Assembly (NCBI GenBank): GCA_963682025.1
Contig: OY821521.1
Span: 115,868,852-115,932,851, forward strand
Source of the DNA: Cordilura impudica
Lineage: Eukaryota; Arthropoda; Insecta; Diptera; Scathophagidae
Length of the DNA stretch: 64,000 nucleotides
Direction of reading: 5' to 3'
Position numbers and translations under genes: made by a program. Below, one piece after another: positions 30,394 to 41,591 of the stretch (within the stretch, counting starts at the first letter, position 1; the number at the start of each line of letters is the position of its first letter). The notes under the pieces are model-generated. The model was given only the letters and a program-made list of their open reading frames with translations, did no database searches and was not told the DNA's origin.

Positions 30394-31903
30394 TGTAAGG
30401 AACCTCCGGTTGTTCCGGGTTTGGAGCTGGGATAGCTCAGCTCTCCCCAAGGTCCTTTCAGTAAATTTCTAGAATTAACGAAACACTTCACTCCACTTTA
30501 TTTAATTATTTTTATTGATTTCTCTTAATAGTTCAATCACACTTTAATGCTGTTAATAATAGATTGTTCTCGTTGCTGTAGCGGGTGCTGGTGTTCGCCG
30601 TTGGCGAAGCTATACCGATGGACTGGTGTCGGGGTTGTTGCTACCGCTGGTATCGTGGGCGCTGTTTTTCGAGGTTGTGCCGTTGTTGGTGTCGAGGGTT
30701 TCAGGGTCCCTAGCCTGGCGACCCTATACTCCTGACTGGGTAGGTTGTAGTCCTCCCCTCAATGGGCGAATGTAATTCGCCCCTACTCTTCCGCTGAATG
30801 TAATTCAGCACCCTGAATGTGCTAAAGACTGCCTGCTACGTTGGCTGGATGTAATCCAGCATTGGACGAATGTAATTCGCCCCTGACCTGAGTTGGATGT
30901 AATCCAGCTCCTATGCTACCTTGCCTAGGCCTACACTGTTGGATGTAATCCAACCTTGGACGAATGTAATTCGCCCCTATGCTAGTGAATTGGTTCTAAC
31001 ACCAATTCCCTTACCTTGAAAAAAATTGCAAAGTTTTTATTTCTCTTACCGGTTTTTCTTCTTCGTACTTGCGCCGATGTCTGCTTCCTGTGTGCTTCTT
31101 GCCACTTGAGCTGCTGGCGGAAAAAAGAACCCCGCTGCCTTGTTGACGGCTCCTTTTATACGCTGATCTCTCACAACCATGTCGTTTTGTCGCTACTACA
31201 AACTCTCACTGGTTGCCCTGCTTGTCGTCTGGCTGATCAACCTTAACCGGTTCGGCATAACCGCGAGAGAGCATCAAACCAAAGAGAGAACTGGCACCAT
31301 ACGCTAGATGTTGACCAACTCGTTGGTTGTGTGTTGAGAGTATTTTTGTCTGATGTGTGAGTGTCCCTCTTCGCTGTAGGGTTAGTAAATTGGTAAGGTT
31401 GGTGTTGAATATTGTTTCATTACGCAGGTTCGACATCAAACCATGTAGGAACCCACCATCCGTTGTATGTTCGGGGCGCTCTCTATGTTTGATATTTCGG
31501 GTTCTGTTTGTGTGTGGTTTTCTTTTGTCGTCTTTGGTCTGTGTTATCTGCTTCTTATGCCTGTTTTTGGGTGAATATAATTCATGCCCTATGCTTGGTG
31601 AATGTAATTCACCGCCTATGTTTAAGTGAATGTAATTCACCGCCTGTGCTTGCATGAATGTAATTCATGCCCTATGCTTGGTGAATGTAATTCACGCCCT
31701 GTGCTTGGTGAATGTAATTCACCGCCTATGTTTAAGTGAATGTAATTCACCGCCTGTGCTTGCATGAATGTAATTCATGCCCTATGCTTGGTGAATGGAT
31801 TTCACCAAACGTGTTTGGCGAATGTAATTCGCCCCTATGCCTTACCTCCTCTGGACCTCGTTTGTGTGGCCAATTTTGGTCCGTACAAATTTGGGTCCTT
31901 ACA
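30394..31903 (-). repeat. Element E 3' LTR
   Basis: 1510 bp, from TGTAAGGAACCTCC to GGGTCCTTACA on the + strand; the ends form an 8-bp inverted repeat (TGTAAGGA/TCCTTACA). A TATAAAAGGA box lies on the minus strand at 31151-31160. It includes the palindrome array described separately. Confidence 0.9.
30764..31833. repeat. Array of 17 small palindromes in E 3' LTR
   Basis: Seventeen imperfect palindromes share the core ATGTAAT flanked by complementary arms: GGCG.., GCTG.., GTTGG.., GGTG.. and GCATG.. types. Seven lie at 30764-30976 and ten at 31571-31833, the latter in a partly tandem arrangement with a repeat block of about 110 bases. Arms vary between copies but usually stay self-complementary. 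Confidence 0.8.
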
Positions 31904-33318
31904 CCTCCTCCCTTCTTACGGGAAGAAGGCGGATGGACACGTCGCCAAAGGCCGATGCGATGGGCATCCGTGGATAATTGCCTTCAGCTGCTGATGTTGG
32001 TCTCATGGTGTTGCGTGTTCGTTGCTGCTACGATAAGAATAAAATTAATTGGTGAGTTGTATGTTATTTATACCTTTGATTTTGCGTGATGACTGTGATC
32101 GCTCTCGTGGTCTGCTGTCGTTGATTCGTTAATTGTTGTTCTAGTTTGGTATGTAGTTTACTTAGGCTACTGGTGGTGATTGTGGCTTGTGTCGAACATG
32201 AAAAACAACATTAGCGTGTCCTCGATTAGGTATAAAGATGACTTCTATTATATATATGTTTTCCCTTGTCATTATTTGTTATGTGTTTCTTTTACCTGTT
32301 CGTTTATTTAATATTTAGTTCTTTTATTTTATTCTTTATTTTAGACGTGTTGATTTAAATATTTATTGGTTCATTTTACTGCGGATAATCCAGCTTGGCT
32401 TTAGTTTGATTAAGTTAATTTAGTTAATTAGTATTCATTTAATTTATGTGATTAATTAGTATAGTGTAATCTGGGTTACTTTAATTCAGTTTAATTTGTT
32501 TGGTTTAATTTTAATTTAATTTTATTTAGTGTAATTCAATTTATTTGGTTAAATTGGTTTTATTTCTCTCTTCGTTGTTATAATTCATTCTATTTATTCT
32601 AGGCCACTCTATTTATTTTCCATGGTTTGCCCCTTTTCGTTACTACTCCACTGGCTTTGTTAATCCACTTGTTTACTGATTGTGTATGCTTAGTTTCTTA
32701 GTGTAGCCGATCAACTTGTGTAAGAACTATTCTTACTTCAGTTTTTGTTGCTACAAACTAACTGGTCTTGTTTTCGTTTGTTTAACAAACTGTCCATACT
32801 GTTGTTGTTGATTGCAATGCAAGTTTTGTTCGATGTTGTGAAGATTGGCGTGTGCGCCTAACTCATTGTTTGGTGTTGTTGTTCGCATTGAACTTGAAGT
32901 AAACAACGTTAGTGTGTCCCATATAATACAAAATCTCGTTATTAAAATTTTTATTATTATTATTATCATTATTATTATTCTGATAATAATAGTTATTATA
33001 GTTATTATTATTATTATTATTAATATTTTAATTATTATTATGATTAATAACAATGCAAATGGTTTTCTTTGTTGTGTTTTTTTTCCGGTTAGTATGCAAG
33101 CATTACTCCGTTTGGTGGTTGTTTTTCACTGTTTCATGTATTAAGGTGACGTTAGGGTGTCCCGGGAAATATATTTTGGCAGTGTTATTATGATCGTTAT
33201 TATTATCGTTATCATTATTGTTATTATAATTAATATTATTATTATCATTATTGTTATTATTATCATTGTTATTACTATTATTATTATTATTATTATTTTT
33301 ATTTATTATTATTATTAG

Positions 33319-33355
<37 letters not shown>

Positions 33356-33423
33356 ATTATTATTATTATTATTATTATTATTATCATTATTACTATTGTT
33401 ATTATTATTATTATTAGTTTTAT
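31904..33423 (-). other. Element E 3' noncoding tract and PPT
   Basis: The purine tract (minus-strand GAAGGGAGGAGG) abuts the LTR at 31904-31915. The rest has no env-like frame: it is T-rich, with two long ATT-type microsatellites. An env gene, reported for Osvaldo, is not recognisable here. Confidence 0.65.
32943..33420. repeat. (ATT/TTA)n microsatellites
   Basis: Two trinucleotide tracts (about 32943-33045 and 33183-33420) of ATT with scattered C and G changes are separated by about 130 unique bases. They give false poly-Ile and poly-Asn open frames. Confidence 0.9.
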
Positions 33424-36400
33424 TTATTCAGGTTCTGGATCCATATGGCCGCGGAAACACTTAAGATCACTGATGTGGGCAGTGCGAATCTTGCTGTGGC
33501 CTTTCTGGCGTAACTCCACTATCACAGGCGACACGAGGCGATGTACAATAAACGGCCCTCCAAACTTGGGTGCTAATTTCGCAGCGAAGCCATCTGCAGC
33601 GTTGGATAAATGGTGTTCTTTGACTAAAACCTGCTCACCAATGTTGGGTTTCCACTGCCTGCGCCTAAGGTTGTAGTATCTTGGCTGCCTTCTGCATATT
33701 CATGCGCACTATTGCAAAAACCTCCCTCATCATCTTGATTTTTGAATCTATGTTTTGGCTCGTATTCCCACTGCCTTCCGTGACCTCGTCGTACAAAGCA
33801 GCTGGGTGGCGAGGTTCTCGACCTTGTATTAAAAATGCTGGGCTGTATTGGGTAGAGTCTGCCTTGGCTGTATTCAAGGCCAGCTGGATTTCTGGCAGCA
33901 TTTCGTCCCATGTCTTTTGATTGGTCCCAGCATACTGGGAGATCATCGTCTTCACTGTTCGGTTGACCCTCTCTGTTGGGTTCTCCTGTGGGGTATACGG
34001 TGCAGTGAGTTCATGCCGCACCCCTAGACTCTGTAGGTAGCTTCTAAACTTCTTGCATGTAAACTGGGCTCCATTGTCTGTTATCATGACCTTTGGCACC
34101 CCATAGTCGCGAGAATTCTTTCTCGAAATGCTCGGCGGAGGGTTTCCCCGGTTGCTCGGCGTAGTGGCACCAACTCTGCCCACTTCGAAAACTTGTCGGT
34201 GAACACCAAAAGCATATTATTACCGTGTTTGGAGCGTGGCAACGGTCCCACAAAGTCGGCACACACTACGGCCCATGGTTCTTCTGCAATTGTTGTCAGC
34301 ATGCGGCCGGCCGGAAGTTGTTGACTGGGCTTATACTCTTGGCATGTCTTACAGTTTCTCACATATTCCTTCACCTCCCGGAACATTCCTGGCCAATAAT
34401 ACCTGTTGGTCACCCTTGCCACTGTTTTCCGGATGCCAAAATGGCCAGCCGTTGGGGCATCGTGGTTTCCTTCTAACACGCGCCTACGTTGGTGTCCTGG
34501 AACACATAATTTCCATGGCGCGCACTCCTCGTCGTCATCTCTTGTTGAAATATGGCGGTACAGCTGTCCGTTTATCATGGAGTAGTCAGGGAACTTCTCT
34601 GGAAACTGAGCCACTTCTTCGCATCTTTTCTTCCACCATCTGCACTTTTGGGATTCATCTTGTACAGCTTGACACACGTCTACGATGTGCCTAGAAAGAG
34701 CGTCGGCTACGACATTTAACTTACCCCTGCGATATTGCACATCAAAGCTGTACTGCTGGAGTTCTAGCGCCCATCTTGCCACTCGCCCGGACGGGCTCTC
34801 AATCGAGTTGAGCCACTTCAGCGCCAAATGGTCTGTCACCACGGTAAAATGGTACCCTTCGAGGTACGGTCGTAACTTCCTGATCGCCCACACGATGGCC
34901 AGACACTCCTTTTCTGTCGGGGAGTAGTTCTTTTCGGCCTGGTTTAATTTTCGGCTGGCATAAGCTATTACCCTCTCCTGTCCGTCGAGCTCTTGTGTTA
35001 ACACTGCACCCAAGCCATAATCACACCCATCTGTCTGCAAGGTGAACTTCTCCGTAAAATCGGGGCAGGCCAGTACCGGGGCTTCAGTCAGATGTCTTTT
35101 CAGCTCTTCAAACGCCTCGTACTGCTCGTTGCTCCATCGGAAGTGCTTACCTTTCTTCAGCAATGACGTCAAAGGGTAAACAATTTTGGAAAAGTCCGGA
35201 ACAAAACGTCTGTACCACGAAGCCACGCCCAGACACCTTCGCAGCTCACGAACATTTTGTGGGGGCTTTAACTCCCGGATGGCTGCAATCTTCTCGAGGT
35301 CGGTGTGGATACCCTGCTCGTTCACCACATGACCCAGGTATCGTATCTCCTTCTCAAAGAATTTGCACTTCGCTTGATTGATTTTCAACCGGGCCTCCCG
35401 TAGCCTTCGAAATACCTCTTTCAGGTTGGTCATGTGCTCGTCTAGTGAACTTCCCAAAACTACAATATCGTCCAGATAGGCGAACGCGTGTGGTTCCATT
35501 TCTGGGCCAATCACTCGGTCTAAAGTTCTTTGGAAAGTGGCTGGGGCTGAAGTGAGACCGAATGGCATCACCTTCCACTGGAACAAACCTTTTCCAGCAA
35601 CCGTAAATGCGGTGTACTCCTTACTGTCCTCTGCCATCGGTATTTGCCAATACCCGTTCTTGAGATCGATGCTGCTAATAAATCTCGGGTTTCGCAGCCG
35701 ATCCAAGATATGGTTGATGCGGGGTAGGGGGTAGGCATCAGCAATAGTTCGAGCGTTCAATAGTCGGTAGTCAATACAAAGCCGCCAGGTGCCATTCTTC
35801 TTCGGAGCCATCACAATTGGGGCACTATAGGGACTCTTTGATGGCTCTATGCACCCATTTTTCAATAGCTCGTCGACCTCTTCATTAATTCGTCGTTGCA
35901 TCTCGGGGTTTCTTTGTGTATACCTTTGTCGTACCGGTCTGTCATCCTTGAGGCAAATTTTGTGCTTGGCTAGCGGCGTCGGCCCTTCTACGCCTTCTAA
36001 CTGGCTCAACTCTTCAGCTAGGAACTGCGCTATCTTCTCTTGCTCAGTTGTCACCGTCTCAATATTTTTTGGCATATCTGTCACTGCCATTGCGCGTTGG
36101 GCCGGGGTTTTGAGCTGCACTGACTGGTCACCACAGCGTATTTCGAGCTCTACGGCTCGCAAGAAGTCGAGGCCAAGCAGAGCGTCGTCTAGCATTTCAG
36201 GCATCACTCCCACCTCTAGCTTGCAGCTACTTCTGCCCAAGCTCACCGTCACTCGCCTTGCTTCTCTTAGATCAACTGTTGACCCGTTTGCCATGCTGAT
36301 CGTCTGGTTTAACTGTACCACCTCACCTTCATCTCCCAACTCCTTCGATAATCTTTCGCTTATGTAACTTTTTGATGCGCCAGTGTCGATGGTCGCCTCT

Positions 36401-36588
36401 CGCTGCTGTGTGCCAATCTTTATGCGTGCCAACAGCCGAGTCTCTGTCTCGCGAAAAACGTTTACTGGGGCAAGGGCTGTTGGTTGCGGCCCGCTGCTTG
36501 CCCTTGCTGTTGGCGCGGTCCCCTGTCGTTTCCCGAACTTCTTCGGCAGCATTCTCGGGTCCGTATGTTGCGTTGTCCGCACTCCCAA
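33424..36588 (-). pseudogene. pol: Element E pol (PR-RT-RH-IN) with two frameshifts
   Basis: The long frame (36588-34084, 834 codons) holds protease (IDTGASKSYIS, then ALLGLDFLRA), RT (WRLCIDYRLLNARTIADAYP, FGLTSAPATFQRTL, FAYLDDIVVLG with catalytic YLDD), RNase H (LQTDGCDYGLGAVLTQE, TEKECLAIVWAI, VVTDHLALKWL) and the integrase HHCC finger (HDAPTAGHFGIRKT, CKTCQEY) with the first core Asp (VVCADFVGPLP). A one-base shift near 34105 moves to frame 34183-33665 (MITDNGAQF; ENPTERVNRTVKT gives the Glu). A second shift near 33667 leads to the C-terminal LRRRQWKPNIGEQVLVKEHH and a TAA at 33424. All catalytic residues remain; two indels break it. Confidence 0.9.
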
Positions 36589-37650
36589 CAGAAAAGAATG
36601 CTCGGGTTCCTACAGGTTTTGTACATGTGGCCATCTTCGCCACATCGTCTACATGCTGTCCTCGGGTTGATGGTCGACGGACCTTCTGCCTGGATTACCT
36701 GTCGCGTGTGTTCACCTCGCCGAGGGGCCTGTGGACGGTTGTCCCGGTGGTCTCGGCTCACTTCGGGGTGGTTGGCCTTGAGACATTCAAATTCTTCCGC
36801 CATTCTTACCAACTCATCCAGGTTGCTAAAGTCACGTCTTCGTATGTACATCTGATAATCTACATGAGCGTTTCGGAATATTCTTTCTAGCTGCTGCTCG
36901 TTGGTGTAGGCCGCATGCCGCATCATATTTTGCATCGCGATGACGTAGAGCTTAAAGTTTTCACGAGGTTTTTGCATTCGTCTGCGGATTTCGTCATCCA
37001 GGTCCTCGAAGTACCGGGGAGGAAGAAAGAAAGCCAGGAAATCTTTCCGAAACAGCTCCCAGGACACCCATTGTCGATTGTTGTTGCGGAACCACATCAG
37101 CGCGTTATCTTTCAGCAGTTCCGGCATCGTTCTGGGCAACATATTACGGTCCATGCCGTAAACTTCGGCCAGCTCTTCGACCCTCTCTATGAAGCCGATG
37201 GGGTCTCTTCCACCGTCATATCGAAATGACCATTTTCGCACCTGGTCAATCACTGCTGCGTACGACATTCCGGGGTATGGCTGTGGGGTTGCTGGCACTG
37301 GAATTGTCAGTGTTGGTGGATTACCGACCCGGTCTCGGGGTGCATTCGAACCTGACGCGACTTCTGTCGAGGGAATTGGTGAAGTGGTTCTGCTGTACGC
37401 TGCCTCCATCTCTTCCAACCGCGCTACCATTGTTTCCTTATGCTCGCCTTGGGTGATGAACGCAGCTAGTTTTCGGCGGAGCTCTTCTACTGTGCCGCTT
37501 ACCTCTAGGCCGAACTCTGCAGAACTTGTACAAGCGCCTCTCTGCGGAGCGAGTATATCCAATTGGTTCGGACCATTACTCTCCCTCTGTCTTCCTTCTT
37601 GACTTCGTTTCGTTTCTCGGTGCGAAGTGAAGTGTCCCTGCTCGGGCGCC
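36462..37650 (-). CDS. gag: Element E gag
   Basis: The frame is open from the 5' LTR through the primer site to TAG at 36462. The first AUG after the primer site lies in HKETMVARLEEMEAAYS (about 37434), so either translation starts there or a non-AUG start is used. A helical capsid-like region follows (KWSFRYDGGRDPIGFIERVE, FFLPPRYFEDLDDEIRRR, NFKLYVIAMQNMMRHAAYT). Near the end are two CCHC-type knuckles: CRRCGEDGHMYKTC and CWECGQRNIRTREC, where the second has Asn for His. It packages RNA and forms the particle. The 3' end overlaps pol by 127 bases, with a slippery site. Confidence 0.8.
36528..36534 (-). promoter_or_regulatory. -1 ribosomal frameshift heptamer G GGA AAC
   Basis: In gag phase the minus strand reads TCG GGA AAC, so G_GGA_AAC is in the right phase. 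Slipping back one base gives GGG AAA CGA, the pol frame (FGKRQGTA). A 7-bp stem GGGCAAG/CTTGCCC lies 24 bases downstream (36497-36503 and 36468-36474 on the + strand), rather far for a standard stimulator. This heptamer is a known slippery sequence in retroviruses. Confidence 0.75.
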
Positions 37651-37651
37651 A
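37634..37651 (-). promoter_or_regulatory. Element E primer-binding site (tRNA-Lys)
   Basis: Minus-strand TGGCGCCCGAGCAGGGAC lies two bases inside the 5' LTR. It matches the tRNA-Lys(UUU) 3' end at 17 of 18 positions (G in GAGCAG where A is expected). Confidence 0.85.
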
Positions 37652-37653
37652 AA

Positions 37654-39163
37654 TGTAAGGAACCTCCGGTTGTTCCGGGTTTGGAGCTGGGATAGCTCAG
37701 CTCTCCCCAAGGTCCTTTCAGTAAATTTCTAGAATTAACGAAACACTTCACTTCACTTTATTTAATTATTTTTATTGATTTCTCTTAATAGTTCAATCAC
37801 ACTTTAATGCTGTTAGTAATAGATTGTTCTCGTTGCTGTAGCGGGTGCTGGTGTTCGCCGTTGGCGAAGCTATGCCGATGGACTGGTGTCGGGGTTGTTG
37901 CTACCGCTGGTATCGTGGGCGCTGTTTTTCGAGGTTGTGCCGTTGTTGGTGTCGAGGGTTTCAGGGTCCCTAGCCTAGCGACCCTATACTCCTGACTGGG
38001 TAGGTTGTAGTCCTCCCCTCAATGGGCGAATGTAATTCACCCCTACTCTTCCGCTGAATGTAATTCAGCACCCTGAATGTGCTAAAGACTGCCTGCTACG
38101 TTGGCTGGATGTAATCCAGCATTGGACGAATGTAATTCGCCCCTGACCTGAGTTGGATGTAATCCAGCTCCTATGCTACCTTGCCTAGGCCTACACTGTT
38201 GGATGTAATCCAACCTTGGACGAATGTAATTCGCCCCTATGCTAGTGAATTGGTTCTAACACCAATTCCCTTACCTTGAAAAAAATTGCAAAGTTTTTAT
38301 TTCTCTTACCGGATTTTCTTCTTCGTACTTGCGCCGATGTCTGCTTCCTGTGTGCTTCTTGCCACTTGAGCTGCTGGCGGAAAAAAGAACCCCGCTGCCT
38401 TGTTGACGGCTCCTTTTATACGCTGATCTCTCACAACCATGTCGTTTTGTCGCTACTACAAACTCTCACTGGTTGCCCTGCTTGTCGTCTGGCTGATCAA
38501 CCTTAACCGGTTCGGCATAACCGCGAGAGAGCATCAAACTAAAGAGAGAACTGGCACCATACGCTAGATGTTGACCAACTCGTTGGTTGTGTGTTGAGAG
38601 TATTTTTGTCTGATGTGTGAGTGTCCCTCTTCGCTGTAGGGTTGGTAAATTGGTAAGGTTGGTGTTGAATATTGTTTCATTACGCAGGTTCGACATCAAA
38701 CCATGTAGGAACCCACCATCCGTTGTATGTTCGGGGCGCTCTCTATGTTTGATATTTCGGGTTCTGTTTGTGTGTGGTTTTCTTTTGTCGTCTTTGGTCT
38801 GTGTTATCTGCTTCTTATGCCTGTTTTTGGGTGAATATAATTCATGCCCTATGCTTGATGAATGTAATTCACCGCCTATGTTTAAGTGAATGTAATTCAC
38901 CGCCTGTGCTTGCATGAATGTAATTCATGCCCTATGCTTGGTGAATGTAATTCACGCCCTGTGCTTGGTGAATGTAATTCACCGCCTATGTTTAAGTGAA
39001 TGTAATTCACCGCCTGTGCTTGCATGAATGTAATTCATGCCCTATGATTGGTGAATGGATTTCACCAAACGTGTTTGGCGAATGTAATTCGCCCCTATGC
39101 CTTACCTCCTCTGGACCTCGTTTGTGTGGCCAATTTTGGTCCGTACAAAATTGGGTCCTTACA
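37654..39163 (-). repeat. Element E 5' LTR
   Basis: 1510 bp. The TATA box TATAAAAGGA is on the minus strand at 38411-38420. It carries the same palindrome array (38024-39093); in palindrome 1 one arm base has changed (ATTCACCC for ATTCGCCC), which breaks one pair. Confidence 0.9.
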
Positions 39164-40487
39164 GTACATCTATAAATGATATAAAACTTGCAGTAAAACT
39201 GAAGTTTATAATAGAAAAGTCGACTAGAGAATTCAAAATTGAGAAAAATCTTGCTTTAAATCAAATGGCCATCAGATGTAGCGATAATCCCGTTTATATA
39301 TGTAATATGTTGGAGGAACTACCTTCTGTTTTAAGCAGATTGAATTGTGTTATGTTCGCACTAAAAAAAAGTGACGAAATTTTTAAGAAAATGAAAGAAA
39401 TAATATATAAAAGTAAAGGAAATGACGTCAGTATTCTCATATATAGTAAACCTCAAAGAGTAATAGTAGAAAAAGAAAAAAGGAAATTAATTAAATTGTA
39501 TCACGACACACCATGCGGAGGACATTTCGGAATAAGGAAAACATTAATAAAACTGAAACAGAAATACATATGGAAAAATATGAACAAGATGGTAAAGGAA
39601 TATGTATCAACGTGTGATCTTTGCCAAAGGAGCAAACAAGTAAGACACACTAGAGAACCATTAAGTGTAACAGACACACCGGGAAATAGCTTTAGCACTG
39701 TAGTTATCGACACAGTTGGACCATTACGCCCTTCGGAAAATGTTCGATACATTTTAACTATGCAGTGTGAACTCACTAAGTATGTGATAGCAGTCCCTAT
39801 GGAAACAAAAGAGGCTAAGAGTATAGCGAAAATCCTAGTAGAAAACTTGATATTAAAATATGGCATTTTTGAAACTCTAAAATCTGATAGAGGTACAGAG
39901 TTTGTGAATGAACTAATGAAAGAAATATGCAATTTGTTAAGAATCGAGCAAAAATTGTCTACACCATATCACTATGAGACTTTGGGTACCATAGAAAGAA
40001 ATCATAGAGTGTTGAATGAATACTTCTTGTCATTCGTAATGATAACTGGAGTGATTGGATAGCTTATTATTCTTTCGCTTACAATATAACACCACATGTA
40101 GATACAAATTATTCTCCATTTGAGTTAATTTTTGGTAAATTACCTAGATTACCGGGTGAATAAATTATGAATAATGATAGGGTATACAACTTAGACAATT
40201 ATGCTAATGAATTAAAAATGAGGCTAAAAATTTCATTGGAAAATGCTAAAAAACTAATTGAAATTACGAAAAAGAATAGAAATTTAGAATCATATAACAA
40301 AATTAATAGGATAGATCTTAACATAGGAGATTTAGTGCTAGTAAAATTAGAAACTAGGAAAAAGAACCAAAGGCCATATAATGGACCATATGAAATTATA
40401 GATATAAATAATTTAAATGTAACTATAAGAATAAATGGAAAAGAAAAAACAGTACATAAAAATTTATTGAAAAAATACAGTAGATAA
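39164..40487 (+). pseudogene. Element B1 integrase
   Basis: After the GTAC duplication B1 continues with TSINDIKLAVKLKFIIEK and the full HHCC finger and DDE core of the B family (VVIDTVGPLR, KSDRGTEFVNE, GTIERNHRVLNEY). Relative to B2 a 4-base loss near 40040 (TTCGTAATGATAAC) shifts the frame, and a CAA-to-TAA change near 40161 adds a stop before the C-terminal domain (GDLVLVKLETRKK to KKYSR). Confidence 0.85.
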
Positions 40488-40906
40488 CTAAGACAAAAAT
40501 TTAAAAAATTGTAATATAACCAACATTTATAATAAGAATAATATGTATAGAAAACAAAAAAAAATATTTAAGTATCACTTGTAACAAATTTTTTTTTTGT
40601 ATAATTATTATGTCATTTAAACACAAGAATAATATGTATAAAGAAAAAACAAAATTTTTTGTAATAAAATAATTATTATGTCACTTAGTAACTAATTCAA
40701 ACATCGACAAGAAATTTGTAACATAAACGAAATTATTATGGTATTTAGTCACTACTTACAATATGTTCAAATATCAAAGAAATTTTTTTTAAAGAACACA
40801 ACTTATAGCGTATTCAAATTTCAAAACCAACCAAACAACAGCAATTAAGTGAAATCACACAATTTCTGTAAACACAAATGGTGTGATTTAACTGAAAGGG
40901 TAGGGG
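40488..40906 (+). other. Element B1 3' untranslated region and PPT
   Basis: This matches the B2 tract at 28164-28592, ending in GAAAGGGTAGGGG. No gene is present. Confidence 0.7.
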
Positions 40907-41591
40907 TGTAGTGTATGCATGACGTCACACACAAACTAAATATAAACAATGAAAATATGTGTCATGCACTACTATACAGCCAATATTGTGTTTGAGTTCC
41001 AGACATAGAGGCGCGTATAACAAGTGTTCATAAAAATAACAAGTGTGACTAAACATGTATGAATATCCCAGGTCAGCTACAAATTAATAAGCGATCATTT
41101 TTTGTTTTGATTTAATGTAAACAATTGGAGTAAAAGTTTAAAATTACATTGTAAATACCAAAGCAGTATATTACAGTGAAAATATTTTGAAGTGTTGAGT
41201 AACATTCAATAATCATGAAAGTTACTCAATGCACTATATTCTTTACAGAGAAATGCTTTCTAAATTGCTGGGATATTGATACAAATCCATATAGTTTAGA
41301 TATATTTAAATATAGAATAAGAACCCTAAAATAATCAGAAATCATTGAGTGACTTTAAATGTCACTCAATACTAGACTATTATAAGAATCTCATTGTAGC
41401 TTTATAAGCAAAGAAAAATCAAATAAAGTAACGATTGTTTTACAAAACATCTAACTAAACACTTCGCTTTATTTAAAATAGCGAACAACGCTCCTAGATG
41501 AGCGTATGTTTCTTTAAGAATATAGAAACATATAATCCAATAAACGCTCCTTTAGATGAGTGAATGTTTCATTAGGACCAGAAACATTACA
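40907..41591 (+). repeat. Element B1 3' LTR
   Basis: 685 bp, matching the 5' LTR with scattered substitutions and small indels. CTTA follows it. Confidence 0.9.

Larger units (their letters stand above)
30394..39163 (-). mobile_element. Osvaldo/Ulysses-like gypsy element E
   Basis: Two LTRs of exactly 1510 bp flank a minus-strand interior, with TSD GTAC (30390-30393 and 39164-39167). In element order: 5' LTR, tRNA-Lys primer site, gag, pol in the -1 frame, a noncoding 1.5-kb tract, a purine tract and 3' LTR. By eye the LTRs differ at about 11 sites (under 1%), so the insertion is fairly recent, yet pol already has two frameshifts. Long LTRs and Lys priming are features I recall for Osvaldo and Ulysses; the clade is inferred from that and from the pol motifs. 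Confidence 0.85.
21321..41591 (+). mobile_element. mdg1-like element B1, hosting B2 and E
   Basis: LTRs at 21321-22001 and 40907-41591 are flanked by a CTTA duplication (21317-21320 and 41592-41595). B1 interior blocks on the + strand are the leader and small ORFs (22002-23025), gag start (23097-23522), gag end (29245-29706), RNase H tail and linker (about 29968-30393) and integrase (39164-40487). Element B2 interrupts gag and element E interrupts the integrase gene. Protease and most of RT are absent, exactly as in B2. Small indels have shifted gag twice and integrase once. Confidence 0.9.

Noticed and set aside
31206..31655. A 149-codon frame in the sense strand of element E U3 (also 38466-38915), suggestive of an LTR-encoded protein
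   Set aside because: The two LTR copies differ at three sites in this frame and all three change the amino acid. It overlaps the palindrome array, and no motif is recognised. There is no sign of coding selection.
30764..31833. Regularly spaced GAATGTAATTCA repeats resembling a CRISPR array
   Set aside because: Spacing is irregular, units vary, and the array lies inside an LTR of a eukaryotic retrotransposon and is duplicated in the other LTR.
32943..33420. Open frames of poly-Ile, poly-Asn and poly-Leu on both strands
   Set aside because: They are translations of ATT/TTA microsatellites.
34236..34694. Long + strand frames opposite element E pol (such as 34236-34694, 35849-36367 and 36372-36890)
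   Set aside because: They are antisense shadows of a GC-richer gene and contain no domain motifs.
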